Part shown: positions 7,518-14,686 of the stretch, piece after piece | Position numbering within the stretch: position 1 is the stretch's first letter | How the letters are laid out: every line of letters starts with the position of its first letter | NCBI GenBank assembly: GCA_004557035.1 | Contig: SFFB01000040.1 | Location: 1 to 16,285 of the forward strand | Length of the DNA stretch: 16,285 bases | Reading direction: 5' to 3' | Origin: Bacteroidales bacterium | GTDB lineage: Bacteria; Bacteroidota; Bacteroidia; Bacteroidales; Bacteroidaceae | The notes under the pieces: generated by a model | The model's input: only the letters and a program-made list of their open reading frames with translations | The model's database searches: none | What the model was told of the DNA's origin: nothing | Position numbers and translations under genes: made by a program

Positions 7518-8833
7518 CAGTCTACCTTCCATTTCATGAACCAGCGCTCGTTAAACGAGAGGCCGATGCAAAGTCTGAGATAGTTCTCCGTAATCATGCC
7601 AGCCATTTTAGGCTTCACGCGCTCATATTGCACAGAGAGGTTGAGTATGGAGCGGTTGTTGTAGCTGTTGATGATAGGCAGGCCGACGCCGGCGCTAACG
7701 AGCCAGTCTTTCGGGCCGTCCACGCCGTCCACCTTCGTGTAAGGTGACGTGTAGGAGAAGCCCAAGCGGTAGCGCACGCGCTGGCTCCAGCGCAGACCGG
7801 TGGGGTCTGCCACATATTCTGCACCGAAGGCAATTTTGGTCATGTCGGTATAGGCGCCCTTTTGTCCCACATAGTCGGGACGTCCGTCGGGGCGATAGGT
7901 CAAAGTAGGCGATTTCACGTCGGCCCATTTCTGCAGGCTGTAATCCACACCTACACGCAGCGAATTACCATAGGCCCACACCAAGCCGGCACCGAAGGTG
8001 TGCGGCAGGGCATAGGCGTGGCGGTTGCTGATGGTGTCGCCCGAGACGGTGTTGTTGGCGATGGTCTGGTCGTAATAAGAAGCTTTGGAATTGATGTCGT
8101 GACCAAGGCCATAGGTCAAGCCGAGCACGAAAGCGTTTTTACGTCCGATCTTGCCGTTGTATTGCAAGCCGATGTCAAGTTTATAGGTGCGGATGTCGGC
8201 CACATACTGGCGTCGGCGTGAGGCCACTGAGGTCTGGCTGAACGAAGCCAACACGGTGTGGGTCATATCGCCCCAAAGATAGCCGGCATTCACGCCCAGC
8301 GACAGTCCCTTTACAGGCGCCCAACCCACACCGGCATACACCTCGTGCACGCCGCCGTCACCCGAATAGGTATCGGTCTGGGTGAGGTCGCTCTGGTTGT
8401 TCACCTTATATGTGTTGCTCAGGCTGTAGCCAATCGTGCTGAAGGGCATCAGTCCGAGCGACACTCCCACACCCGGCGACACACGGAAACCCATTGAGAG
8501 GTAGTCGTAGGAGGTGTTGTGGGCGTTGATTTTTTGTCCGTTTTGATTGAGGTTGGCGTTTTGCAATGAAAAGCCTACGTCAAAGAGGAAAGAGAGCGAG
8601 TCGATATGGGCATACGACGCAGGATTTTTGACGTTGAGTTCCTGGCCGTTCTGCATACCGTAGGCCAGTCCGGCCATACCTTTGTTGAAGCCTTGTGCAC
8701 GGTCGCTTAAAAGGCCGAAGCCATATCTTGAATAGGGCGAATTGCTGCCATTGGTCTGTGCTTGCAGGGTAAGGGCCGAAACAATCAGGGCCAGTGCAAG
8801 CAGGCGCTTTGTGGCGTTGAGCGTAGGAAACAT
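7517..8833 (-). CDS. Outer-membrane beta-barrel protein, porin/FadL-like, function unknown
   Basis: The 438-residue protein has a clear signal peptide (MFPTLNATKRLLALALIVSALTLQAQ, likely cut after QAQ). The mature protein opens with TNGSNSPYSRYGFGLLSDR, the SPYSRYG start that I recall from a conserved Bacteroidetes outer-membrane family. Repeated amphipathic strands follow, for example VGVSLGLMPFSTIGYSLS, GLSLGVNAGYLWGDM, NAFVLGLTYGLGHDI and WSQRVRYRLGFSYTSPYTKVDG. These resemble FadL/PorV-like barrels, but no substrate can be named. Position between coaX and lptC, with a one-base overlap with lptC, points to an operon with envelope biogenesis. The last strand region reads LRLCIGLSFNERWFMKWKVD, fairly typical of a barrel end. 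Confidence 0.75.
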   Translation of the reverse strand: MFPTLNATKRLLALALIVSALTLQAQTNGSNSPYSRYGFGLLSDRAQGFNKGMAGLAYGMQNGQELNVKNPASYAHIDSLSFLFDVGFSLQNANLNQNGQKINAHNTSYDYLSMGFRVSPGVGVSLGLMPFSTIGYSLSNTYKVNNQSDLTQTDTYSGDGGVHEVYAGVGWAPVKGLSLGVNAGYLWGDMTHTVLASFSQTSVASRRRQYVADIRTYKLDIGLQYNGKIGRKNAFVLGLTYGLGHDINSKASYYDQTIANNTVSGDTISNRHAYALPHTFGAGLVWAYGNSLRVGVDYSLQKWADVKSPTLTYRPDGRPDYVGQKGAYTDMTKIAFGAEYVADPTGLRWSQRVRYRLGFSYTSPYTKVDGVDGPKDWLVSAGVGLPIINSYNNRSILNLSVQYERVKPKMAGMITENYLRLCIGLSFNERWFMKWKVD

Positions 8834-8888
8834 TCTATTGGGATTAAGTCTAAATGATTTTGGGCAGAAACGTAGGCGCTCCGAGTCT

Positions 8889-9614
8889 TTATTGGCCGCC
8901 TTTGAGCAGGCGGTTGAGGCCTCGGGCCACGAGGTGGCTGTCGGTGAGGATGTTTCGTCTCAGGGCGTCGCTGAAAGCATAGCGGTCGCCGCCGGTGAGG
9001 AATATTTTCAGATTGGGATAGCGCTTTTGGTGATGACGGATGCAGCCTTGCAGTTCATAGCCAATGCCGCGCACCACGCCGGCTCTTATGGCCGTGTCGG
9101 TGTCGTAGCCCAGGTCGGGCACTTCTCCACCGTCCACGTCGATGCGGGGCAGGCGGGCCGTGCGGGCGTGCAGGGCTTCGAGCCTCATCTCCACGCCTGG
9201 CGAGATGTTGCCTCCCACGTAGAGGCCACGGGCATCGACAAAGTCGTAGGTGATGCACGTGCCGGCATCGATGACCATAAGGTCGGTCTGCGGCACAAGG
9301 GTCACCGCGCCCACCACGGCCGCCAGACGGTCGGCGCCAAGCGTAGCCGGCGTGCGATAGGCCACCTTGACGGGGGCGGGTGTCTCTCCCGTCACATGCA
9401 GCACGGGACAGTCCACAGCCTCAATCTCTCGCATCAGGTCGGCATCGTCGGCACCCACGCTGCACCAGGCCAGCCGTTCGGGGCGGTAGTGTTTGATGAG
9501 GCGAGCCACCTGAGCGGCGCAGTCGTGCTCAAATTTTTCTTCGGCCACAAACTCATCGCCGTCAAACGCGGCCACTTTCGTCCGGGTGTTACCTATGTCT
9601 ATCGTCAGGTTCAT
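8889..9614 (-). CDS. coaX: Type III pantothenate kinase
   Basis: CoaX phosphorylates pantothenate to 4'-phosphopantothenate, the first step of coenzyme A synthesis, in the cytoplasm. At 241 residues it is close to the usual family length of about 240-260. Visible motifs are the phosphate-binding DIGNTRTK (residues 6-13), GADRL (93-97, where the Asp is the likely catalytic base), VIDAGTCITYDF (114-125) and GGNISPG (134-140), plus LTGGDRY near the C-terminus. The fold is of the ASKHA type, and the enzyme needs a monovalent cation. The ATG at 9614 begins MNLTIDIGNT with no room for extension. It is the first gene of a likely coaX - barrel - lptC operon: a promoter lies 54-83 bases upstream, and 55 bases separate it from the barrel gene. 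Confidence 0.95.
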   Translation of the reverse strand: MNLTIDIGNTRTKVAAFDGDEFVAEEKFEHDCAAQVARLIKHYRPERLAWCSVGADDADLMREIEAVDCPVLHVTGETPAPVKVAYRTPATLGADRLAAVVGAVTLVPQTDLMVIDAGTCITYDFVDARGLYVGGNISPGVEMRLEALHARTARLPRIDVDGGEVPDLGYDTDTAIRAGVVRGIGYELQGCIRHHQKRYPNLKIFLTGGDRYAFSDALRRNILTDSHLVARGLNRLLKGGQ

Positions 9615-9667
9615 ACCATGCTGGCTCAGAGAGAAGTCTCTCAGTGGGTGTTAATGCTAATGTCGTG

Positions 9668-9697
9668 CAAATTTACGCCTTGACGGCCGAAAGGCAA
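9668..9697 (-). promoter_or_regulatory. coaX operon promoter
   Basis: On the minus strand, TTG (9697-9695) is followed after 19 bases by TAAATTTG (9675-9668), an exact TAnnTTTG element. The TTG lies only 7 bases past the MATE stop. Transcription would start near 9661, giving a leader of about 47 bases. The leader contains a GAGAGA-CT-TCTCTC hairpin (9629-9642), 14 bases before the start codon. Confidence 0.75.
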
Positions 9698-9704
9698 AAT
9701 ATCT

Positions 9705-11090
9705 CTATGTTTTTTTCAACAGACGCCCCTCCGGCTCTGACGGGCTGCCACTCCGCATCATCGCTCTGAAAGCGCCGAGGCATACGGGCAGGGCCAGGGC
9801 AAAAGAGCATACGTCAGACAGGGCTTGACAACATTCCACGCCGGTGCGTCCCCACACCGACGGCAACCAGACAATGAGGGGCAGGAAGAAGAGACCGTTG
9901 CGCGCGGCCGCCACCAGATTGGCCCTAACCGCCGACCCGATGGTCTGCAGATACATATTGGTCAAGACGATGAAGGGGATAAGCGGCCAAGCCAAGAGTT
10001 GCCAGCGTAGGGCCGAGGCGCCCACGGCCACCACTTCGGCTTCGTCGCGAAACAAAGCCACGGCCGGTTCGGCCAAGGGCCAGGCCAAGAGGGCACAGAC
10101 GGTCAGAAACACGGTACCCACTCTCACACAATAGGCAAAACCGGCCTTGACGCGCCGATAGAGTCCGGCTCCGTAACAGAAGCCACAGAGGGGCTGAAAA
10201 CCTTGTCCCAGGCCCACCACCACTGCATAGAGGAAAAACGAGATACGCCCCACCACCGACATTCCGGCTATGGCGGCATCGCCATAGGCTCCGGCAGCCA
10301 CATTGAGCCATGCCACCGAGACCGATGCCAGTCCCTGACGCATCAACGAGGGCGAACCGCCGCGTACCATTTCTATAATATACGCGCGCGCGAGGGGCGT
10401 GAAGCGAAGACGTATCTGCAAGTCGGGGTGACGCCGGGCATAGTGCCACAGCATGGCAAAGCCGGCTGTCTGCCCAATGAAGGTGGCCCATGCCGCACCG
10501 GTCAATCCCCAATCGAGCACAAAGATGAGCAGCGGGTCGAGCACGAGGTTGACGCCTGCCCCCACCATCACGCCGCGCATGGCCAGGCGGGCCGAACCAC
10601 AAAACCGCAGTTGGTTGTTGAGCGTCATCGAGGCGGTCATCATCGGCGTGGCGAGCAACACGACGCCGAGGTAGGTCATCGTGGGTGCCATCACCGTGGG
10701 AGTGGCACCGAGCAGGCGACAGAGCCACGGCAGCGTGGCCAGACCAACCACACCGAGCAGCAGGCCGGTAGCCAGGCTGGCCATCACGCCCGCGCGGGCC
10801 ATGCGTTGGGCTTTGTCTGTGCGCCGCGCACCGAGTTGACGCGAAATGTAGTTGCCCGAACCATGCCCGAAGAAGAAGCCCACAGCCTGCACCACACACA
10901 TGGCGGCATAGGCCACACCCACGGCGGCTGTGCTTTGCGTGTCTATGCGTCCCACAAAGCAGGTGTCTGCCATGTTGTAGAAGCTCGTGGTGAGCATCGT
11001 CAACACAGCCGGCCAGGCCATCTGTCTGATGGCCCGGCCTACGGGTGCCTGCGTGAGCAGCATATAATTATCGGCCTGTGGATGGTTCAT
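9705..11090 (-). CDS. MATE family multidrug/cation efflux transporter
   Basis: The 461-residue inner-membrane protein has about 12 hydrophobic segments in two halves. MATE features include MAWPAVLTMLTTSFYNMADTCFVGRI near the start, GSGNYISRQLGARR after helix 2, NLVLDPLLIF in the middle, and GLGQGFQPLCGFCYGA in the second half, as in DinF/NorM-type transporters. These export drugs or metabolites in exchange for Na+ or H+. The substrate cannot be told from sequence. I chose the ATG at 11090 because a promoter sits just upstream (11108-11137). The longer frame from 11177 would add 29 residues and would place the promoter inside the gene. It lies upstream of coaX on the same strand, but coaX has its own promoter, so co-transcription is optional. 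Confidence 0.88.
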   Translation of the reverse strand: MNHPQADNYMLLTQAPVGRAIRQMAWPAVLTMLTTSFYNMADTCFVGRIDTQSTAAVGVAYAAMCVVQAVGFFFGHGSGNYISRQLGARRTDKAQRMARAGVMASLATGLLLGVVGLATLPWLCRLLGATPTVMAPTMTYLGVVLLATPMMTASMTLNNQLRFCGSARLAMRGVMVGAGVNLVLDPLLIFVLDWGLTGAAWATFIGQTAGFAMLWHYARRHPDLQIRLRFTPLARAYIIEMVRGGSPSLMRQGLASVSVAWLNVAAGAYGDAAIAGMSVVGRISFFLYAVVVGLGQGFQPLCGFCYGAGLYRRVKAGFAYCVRVGTVFLTVCALLAWPLAEPAVALFRDEAEVVAVGASALRWQLLAWPLIPFIVLTNMYLQTIGSAVRANLVAAARNGLFFLPLIVWLPSVWGRTGVECCQALSDVCSFALALPVCLGAFRAMMRSGSPSEPEGRLLKKT

Positions 11091-11107
11091 GGCTTTTGCT
11101 CTGACTA

Positions 11108-11137
11108 CAAAAGTGCAAAAATCTTTTCGGGCTGCAA
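11108..11137 (-). promoter_or_regulatory. Probable MATE gene promoter
   Basis: On the minus strand, TTG (11137-11135) is followed after 19 bases by CACTTTTG (11115-11108), one mismatch from TAnnTTTG. Transcription would start near 11101, leaving a leader of about 10 bases before the ATG at 11090. This position supports the shorter start. Confidence 0.55.
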
Positions 11138-11207
11138 GGCGGTGGAGGCGAAAAAGCGGCAAAGTCACCCAAACCATTTTGTCTTTTCAGCTACACGCCC
11201 AAAGGGG

Positions 11208-11215
11208 TAATTTTG
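11208..11215 (+). promoter_or_regulatory. Plus-strand -7 promoter element upstream of a terminator
   Basis: TAATTTTG matches the Bacteroidetes TAnnTTTG element exactly. No TTG sits at the proper distance upstream (the nearest is 26 bases away), so the promoter is only half supported. A start near 11222 would place transcription 8 bases before the terminator stem at 11230. Confidence 0.4.
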
Positions 11216-11229
11216 AGTGACGAAAATAG

Positions 11230-11259
11230 AGAGAGCCACCAAAAAGGCTCTCTTTTTTT
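11230..11259 (+). terminator. Intrinsic terminator with no upstream gene
   Basis: The arms AGAGAGCC (11230-11237) and GGCTCTCT (11246-11253) pair perfectly around an 8-base loop (ACCAAAAA), and seven T residues end at 11259. The plus strand is the working direction, because the minus strand has only a short, broken T-run after the stem. No plus-strand gene ends here: the neighbour to the left is the divergent MATE gene. It may end a very short RNA, or limit read-through towards nrdJ. Confidence 0.7.
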
Positions 11260-11910
11260 GGTTTTCAGCGGTTTACGGGGATACTGACAGCATTTCCCGG
11301 GCTAAGGACAGGAATTTCCGGCCTTATGACACGTGCTCCAAAACCAGAAAAACGCAGGTTTTTCGGTCTTTCGGCGACGATTTTCCGGCTTCGCAGAAGA
11401 TTTTATCTGCCTTATCGATTTAGTTTTCAGAGACTTAAAAGGGCAGAAAAGGCATCTCGATGGTTATTTAACCTATTTTGTGCGTTTTCAAGCCAATTCT
11501 AAATGATTGTATAAAGTTAAACCGACGGCGTCACACAAGAGGGGGCATCTTAAACAAAACGCTACGGCAATCAGACAGCCGGCGGCGTGGGGCTGTCGCA
11601 AATAATGACTTCCCCCAAACCAATCCGGCAATCAATTCCGGCCACTCGTTGCGCCTTCTTATCGGCCTGAGTGGTCTGAAAGGCTCAACCCGTCAAGGGC
11701 ATTCAAGCGAGTAGCTTTGGGGCAACGGCACGACAGGGAGGATTTGACTTTTGGGACAACTTTTTCAATTTGCAGAAAATGCAATATCACTAAAAATCAG
11801 ATTTTTACGGTTTTAAAACGGGAAACTTCGCTTTCAACTTCACACAAATCCTCATAACTATGTGGAAAATAAAGGGTTAATTTATTCTACTAAAATATAC
11901 CTTAAAAATA
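11260..11910. other. Long intergenic region without a supported gene
   Basis: Two short open frames (to 11423 and to 11714) lack credible starts: the first would begin with GTG inside the promoter-terminator pair, the second with TTG. Visible structure includes a GACAGCC-10 bases-GGCTGTC hairpin (about 11573-11597) and a GAAAAAC-GCAG-GTTTTTC hairpin (about 11347-11364). There are also three loose copies of an ATTTCC(C)GG motif (about 11293, 11314 and 11380) and AT-rich palindromes near 11791-11819. No tRNA or known riboswitch is recognised. A structured RNA or remnants of older sequence are possible. Confidence 0.5.
11791..11819. promoter_or_regulatory. AT-rich palindromes upstream of nrdJ, possible operator
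   Basis: TAAAAATCAGATTTTTA (11791-11807) is a perfect 17-base palindrome around its central base, and GTTTTAAAAC (11810-11819) is a perfect 10-base palindrome two bases further on. They lie about 95-120 bases upstream of the nrdJ -33 element. They do not match the NrdR box pattern that I know. The regulatory role is inferred only from symmetry and position. Confidence 0.3.
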
Positions 11911-11942
11911 TTTGTATTCATCGTTTTTTCTCTTTAGTTTTG
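11911..11942 (+). promoter_or_regulatory. nrdJ promoter
   Basis: TTTG (11911-11914), a 20-base spacer and TAGTTTTG (11935-11942) match the Bacteroidetes promoter form on both elements. The surroundings are AT-rich. Transcription would start near 11949, giving a leader of about 98 bases before the GTG start. Confidence 0.8.
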
Positions 11943-11948
11943 CAATCA

Positions 11949-11994
11949 GTTTTGGTTGACGTCCAAAACATTTTTTCACTGCGGCGGTGCGCCG
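11949..11994 (+). promoter_or_regulatory. Hairpins at the 5' end of the nrdJ leader
   Basis: GTTTTGG (11949-11955) pairs with CCAAAAC (11963-11969) around a 7-base loop and is followed by ATTTTTT. CGGCG (11982-11986) then pairs with CGCCG (11990-11994) around GTG. The first hairpin would form almost at the very 5' end of the transcript, and its T-run makes it resemble a weak attenuator or a 5' stabilising cap. No cobalamin-riboswitch (B12 box) pattern is seen, although the enzyme needs B12. Confidence 0.4.
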
Positions 11995-12046
11995 TACTAC
12001 ACCACGAATAAAAATATACAAATCACAACATAACCCTCTAAATCCC

Positions 12047-14590
12047 GTGGAACCTAAGACTTATTCGTACGATGAGGCGTTTAAGGCCTCGCTCGACTAT
12101 TTCAACGGCGACGAACTCGCCGCCAGAGTCTGGGTGAACAAATATGCCATGAAAGACTCATTTGGGCATATCTTTGAACTTTCACCCACCGACATGCACC
12201 GCCGTCTGGCTAAAGAAATCACCCGCATTGAGCATAAGTATGCCAATCCGCTTAGCGAAGACGAAGTTTTTGAAATGCTCGACCATTTCAAATACATCGT
12301 GCCCGCCGGCAGCCCTATGACCGGCATTGGCAACAACTATCAAATCGCTTCGCTCTCCAACTGTTTCGTCATCGGCATCGAAGGCGACGCCGACTCCTAC
12401 GGAGCCATCATGAAGGAAGACGAAGAGCAGGTGCAACTGATGAAACGACGCGGCGGCGTGGGTCACGACTTGTCGAAAATTCGTCCGAAAGGCTCCCCGG
12501 TGAAAAACTCCGCACTGACCAGCACCGGCCTCGTGCCGTTTATGGAACGCTTCTCCAACTCCACCCGTGAGGTAGCACAAGACGGCCGACGCGGCGCCTT
12601 GATGCTCTCTGTCAGCATCAAACACCCCGACGCCGAAGCTTTCATCGACGCCAAAATGACCGAAGGGAAAGTGACCGGCGCAAACGTTTCGGTGAAAATC
12701 GACGATGAGTTTATGCGTCAGGCCATTGCGCAAAAGCCTTATGTGCAGACCTTCCCCGTCAACGCCACACCCGAAACGGCACAGGTGAGCAAAGAGATTG
12801 ACGCACACGCCCTGTGGCGCAAAATCGTGCACAACGCATGGAAAAGCGCCGAGCCCGGCGTGCTCTTCTGGGACACTATCCAGCGTGAAAGCATTCCCGA
12901 CTGCTATGCCGACCTGGGCTTCGAAACCGTATCGACCAACCCCTGCGGCGAAATCCCCCTCTGCCCCTACGACAGTTGCCGACTGCTGGCCATCAACCTC
13001 TATTCTTACGTCATTAACCCCTTCACCACCGAGGCCTATTTTGATTTCGACCTCTTCAAAGGCCACGTGCGCTTGGCCCAACGCTTCATGGACGACATCA
13101 TCGACTTGGAGCAGGAAAAAATTGACCGCATCATCGAGAAAGTGACAAGCGACCCCCAAACAGACGAGGTGAAACACACCGAGCTGCAACTGTGGGAGAA
13201 AATCAAGCGCAAAACGGCCATGGGCCGACGCACCGGCGTGGGCATTACCGCCGAAGGCGACATGCTGGCCGCCTTGGGACTGCGCTATGGCACTCAAGAG
13301 GCCACCGATATGGCAGTGAAGGTGCAAAAGGCCTTGGCACTGGCCGCCTACGCCTCGAGCGTGGAAATGGCCAAAGAGCGCGGCGCATTCGAAGTCTTCG
13401 ACGCCGCACGCGAAGCCTCCAACCCCTTCATCCTCCGCATCAAAGAGGCCGACCCCGCACTCTATGAAGCGATGTGCCAATACGGCCGACGCAACATCGC
13501 CTGCCTCACCATCGCACCCACAGGCACCACCAGCCTCATGACGCAGACCACAAGCGGCATCGAGCCGGTCTTCTTGCCCGTATATAAGCGCCGCCGCAAA
13601 GTCAACCCCAACGACCCCGAAGTGCGCGTGGACTTTGTCGACGAGTCGGGCGACGCCTTTGAAGAATATATTGTCTACCACCACAAGTTCCTCACCTGGA
13701 TGCGCGCACAAGGCATCGACACCGACCACAACTATTCGCAGGCCGAAATCGACGAACTCGTGTCACGCTCACCCTATAACAAGGCCACGGCCAACGACGT
13801 AGACTGGCTCATGAAAGTGAAGATGCAGGGCGCCATTCAAAAGTGGGTTGACCACTCCATAAGCGTCACCGTCAACCTCCCCTCTGACGTGAGCGAAGAC
13901 CTCGTGGACAAACTCTATGTCGAAGCCTGGAAGAGCGGATGCAAGGGTTGCACCATCTATCGCGACGGCTCACGCTCGGGCGTCATGATTAGCGTAAAAA
14001 AGAAAGAAGAGCCCAAACCGCCCTGCGAACCGCCCGTGGTGACCGAGCGCCGTCCCGACGTCTTGGAGTGTGATGTAGTGCGCTTCCAAAACAACAAAGA
14101 GAAATGGGTGGCCTTTGTGGGTCTGCTCGAAGGACGTCCCTATGAAATTTTCACCGGTCTGCAAGACGACGACGAAGGCATCGTGCTGCCCAAAACCGTG
14201 ACCAAAGGCCGCATCGTCAAGCACATCAGCCCCGAAGACGGGTCGAAACGCTACGACTTCCAGTTTGAAAACAAACGCGGCTATAAGACCACCGTCGAGG
14301 GCCTTTCGGAGAAGTTCAACAAAGAATATTGGAACTACGCTAAACTCATCTCGGGTGTGCTCCGCTACCGAATGCCACTCGAAAACGTTATCAAACTCGT
14401 AGACAGCCTACAGCTTGAAAGCGAAAACATTAACACTTGGAAGGTCGGCGTGGCACGCGCACTCAAGAAATATATCTCCGACGGCACCATCGCCCAAGGC
14501 CAAAAGTGCCCCAACTGCGGCCACGAGACACTCGTCTACCAAGAGGGTTGCCTCATCTGCAAACACTGCGGCGCCAGCCGTTGCGGATAA
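12047..14590 (+). CDS. nrdJ: Class II adenosylcobalamin-dependent ribonucleotide reductase
   Basis: NrdJ reduces ribonucleotides to deoxyribonucleotides using a thiyl radical made with coenzyme B12, with or without oxygen. The 847-residue protein shows LSNCFVIG (C106) and NPCGEIPLCPYDSCRLLAIN, with the N298/C300/E302 catalytic set and C311. By analogy with characterised class II enzymes, C106 and C311 are the disulfide pair and C300 carries the radical. CLTIAPTGTTSLMTQTTSGI and the C-terminal domain with GCTIYRDGSRSG are also typical. The tail CPNCG...CLICKHCGASRCG supplies four zinc-type cysteines and the final reducing cysteines. I chose GTG at 12047 (VEPKTYSYDEAFKASLDYF), where family members usually begin. 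The longer open frame starts at another GTG (11987) inside a leader hairpin. No ATG is available in frame. The gene appears monocistronic, with its own promoter and terminator. Confidence 0.93.
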   Translation: MEPKTYSYDEAFKASLDYFNGDELAARVWVNKYAMKDSFGHIFELSPTDMHRRLAKEITRIEHKYANPLSEDEVFEMLDHFKYIVPAGSPMTGIGNNYQIASLSNCFVIGIEGDADSYGAIMKEDEEQVQLMKRRGGVGHDLSKIRPKGSPVKNSALTSTGLVPFMERFSNSTREVAQDGRRGALMLSVSIKHPDAEAFIDAKMTEGKVTGANVSVKIDDEFMRQAIAQKPYVQTFPVNATPETAQVSKEIDAHALWRKIVHNAWKSAEPGVLFWDTIQRESIPDCYADLGFETVSTNPCGEIPLCPYDSCRLLAINLYSYVINPFTTEAYFDFDLFKGHVRLAQRFMDDIIDLEQEKIDRIIEKVTSDPQTDEVKHTELQLWEKIKRKTAMGRRTGVGITAEGDMLAALGLRYGTQEATDMAVKVQKALALAAYASSVEMAKERGAFEVFDAAREASNPFILRIKEADPALYEAMCQYGRRNIACLTIAPTGTTSLMTQTTSGIEPVFLPVYKRRRKVNPNDPEVRVDFVDESGDAFEEYIVYHHKFLTWMRAQGIDTDHNYSQAEIDELVSRSPYNKATANDVDWLMKVKMQGAIQKWVDHSISVTVNLPSDVSEDLVDKLYVEAWKSGCKGCTIYRDGSRSGVMISVKKKEEPKPPCEPPVVTERRPDVLECDVVRFQNNKEKWVAFVGLLEGRPYEIFTGLQDDDEGIVLPKTVTKGRIVKHISPEDGSKRYDFQFENKRGYKTTVEGLSEKFNKEYWNYAKLISGVLRYRMPLENVIKLVDSLQLESENINTWKVGVARALKKYISDGTIAQGQKCPNCGHETLVYQEGCLICKHCGASRCG

Positions 14591-14615
14591 ACCGCCCAAA
14601 CAAGACATCATCATT

Positions 14616-14650
14616 AGGAGTTAGGGGCCTGCCCCTAATTCCTATTTTTT
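14616..14650 (+). terminator. Intrinsic terminator of nrdJ
   Basis: A 12-base stem, AGGAGTTAGGGG (14616-14627) with CCCCTAATTCCT (14632-14643), includes one G-T wobble. It closes a CCTG loop and is followed by A and six T residues. It lies 25 bases after the nrdJ stop and separates it from mfd. Confidence 0.92.
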
Positions 14651-14686
14651 ATCTCACACCCACTCTTTCCGCATCACGCCAAAGCC

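Noticed and set aside
8834..8888. Separate promoter for the barrel gene
   Set aside because: TACGTTTC on the minus strand is one base off the -7 element, but no TTG is correctly placed upstream. The 55-base gap fits an operon with coaX.
8742..9683. 313-residue plus-strand open frame across coaX
   Set aside because: It is antisense to coaX, whose catalytic motifs are all present. The frame also spans the coaX promoter.
10203..11210. 335-residue plus-strand open frame across the MATE gene
   Set aside because: It is the His/Gly/Arg-rich complement of a membrane-protein gene, with no hydrophobic core or motif of its own.
11943..12046. Cobalamin riboswitch upstream of nrdJ
   Set aside because: The leader is only about 98 bases and lacks the conserved B12 box and the multi-stem core. 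Only two short hairpins are seen.
12182..13729. 515-residue minus-strand open frame across nrdJ
   Set aside because: It is antisense to a clearly conserved enzyme. Its Gly/Val/His/Ala-rich composition is what the reverse complement of a gene with GC-rich third positions gives, and no family features are visible.
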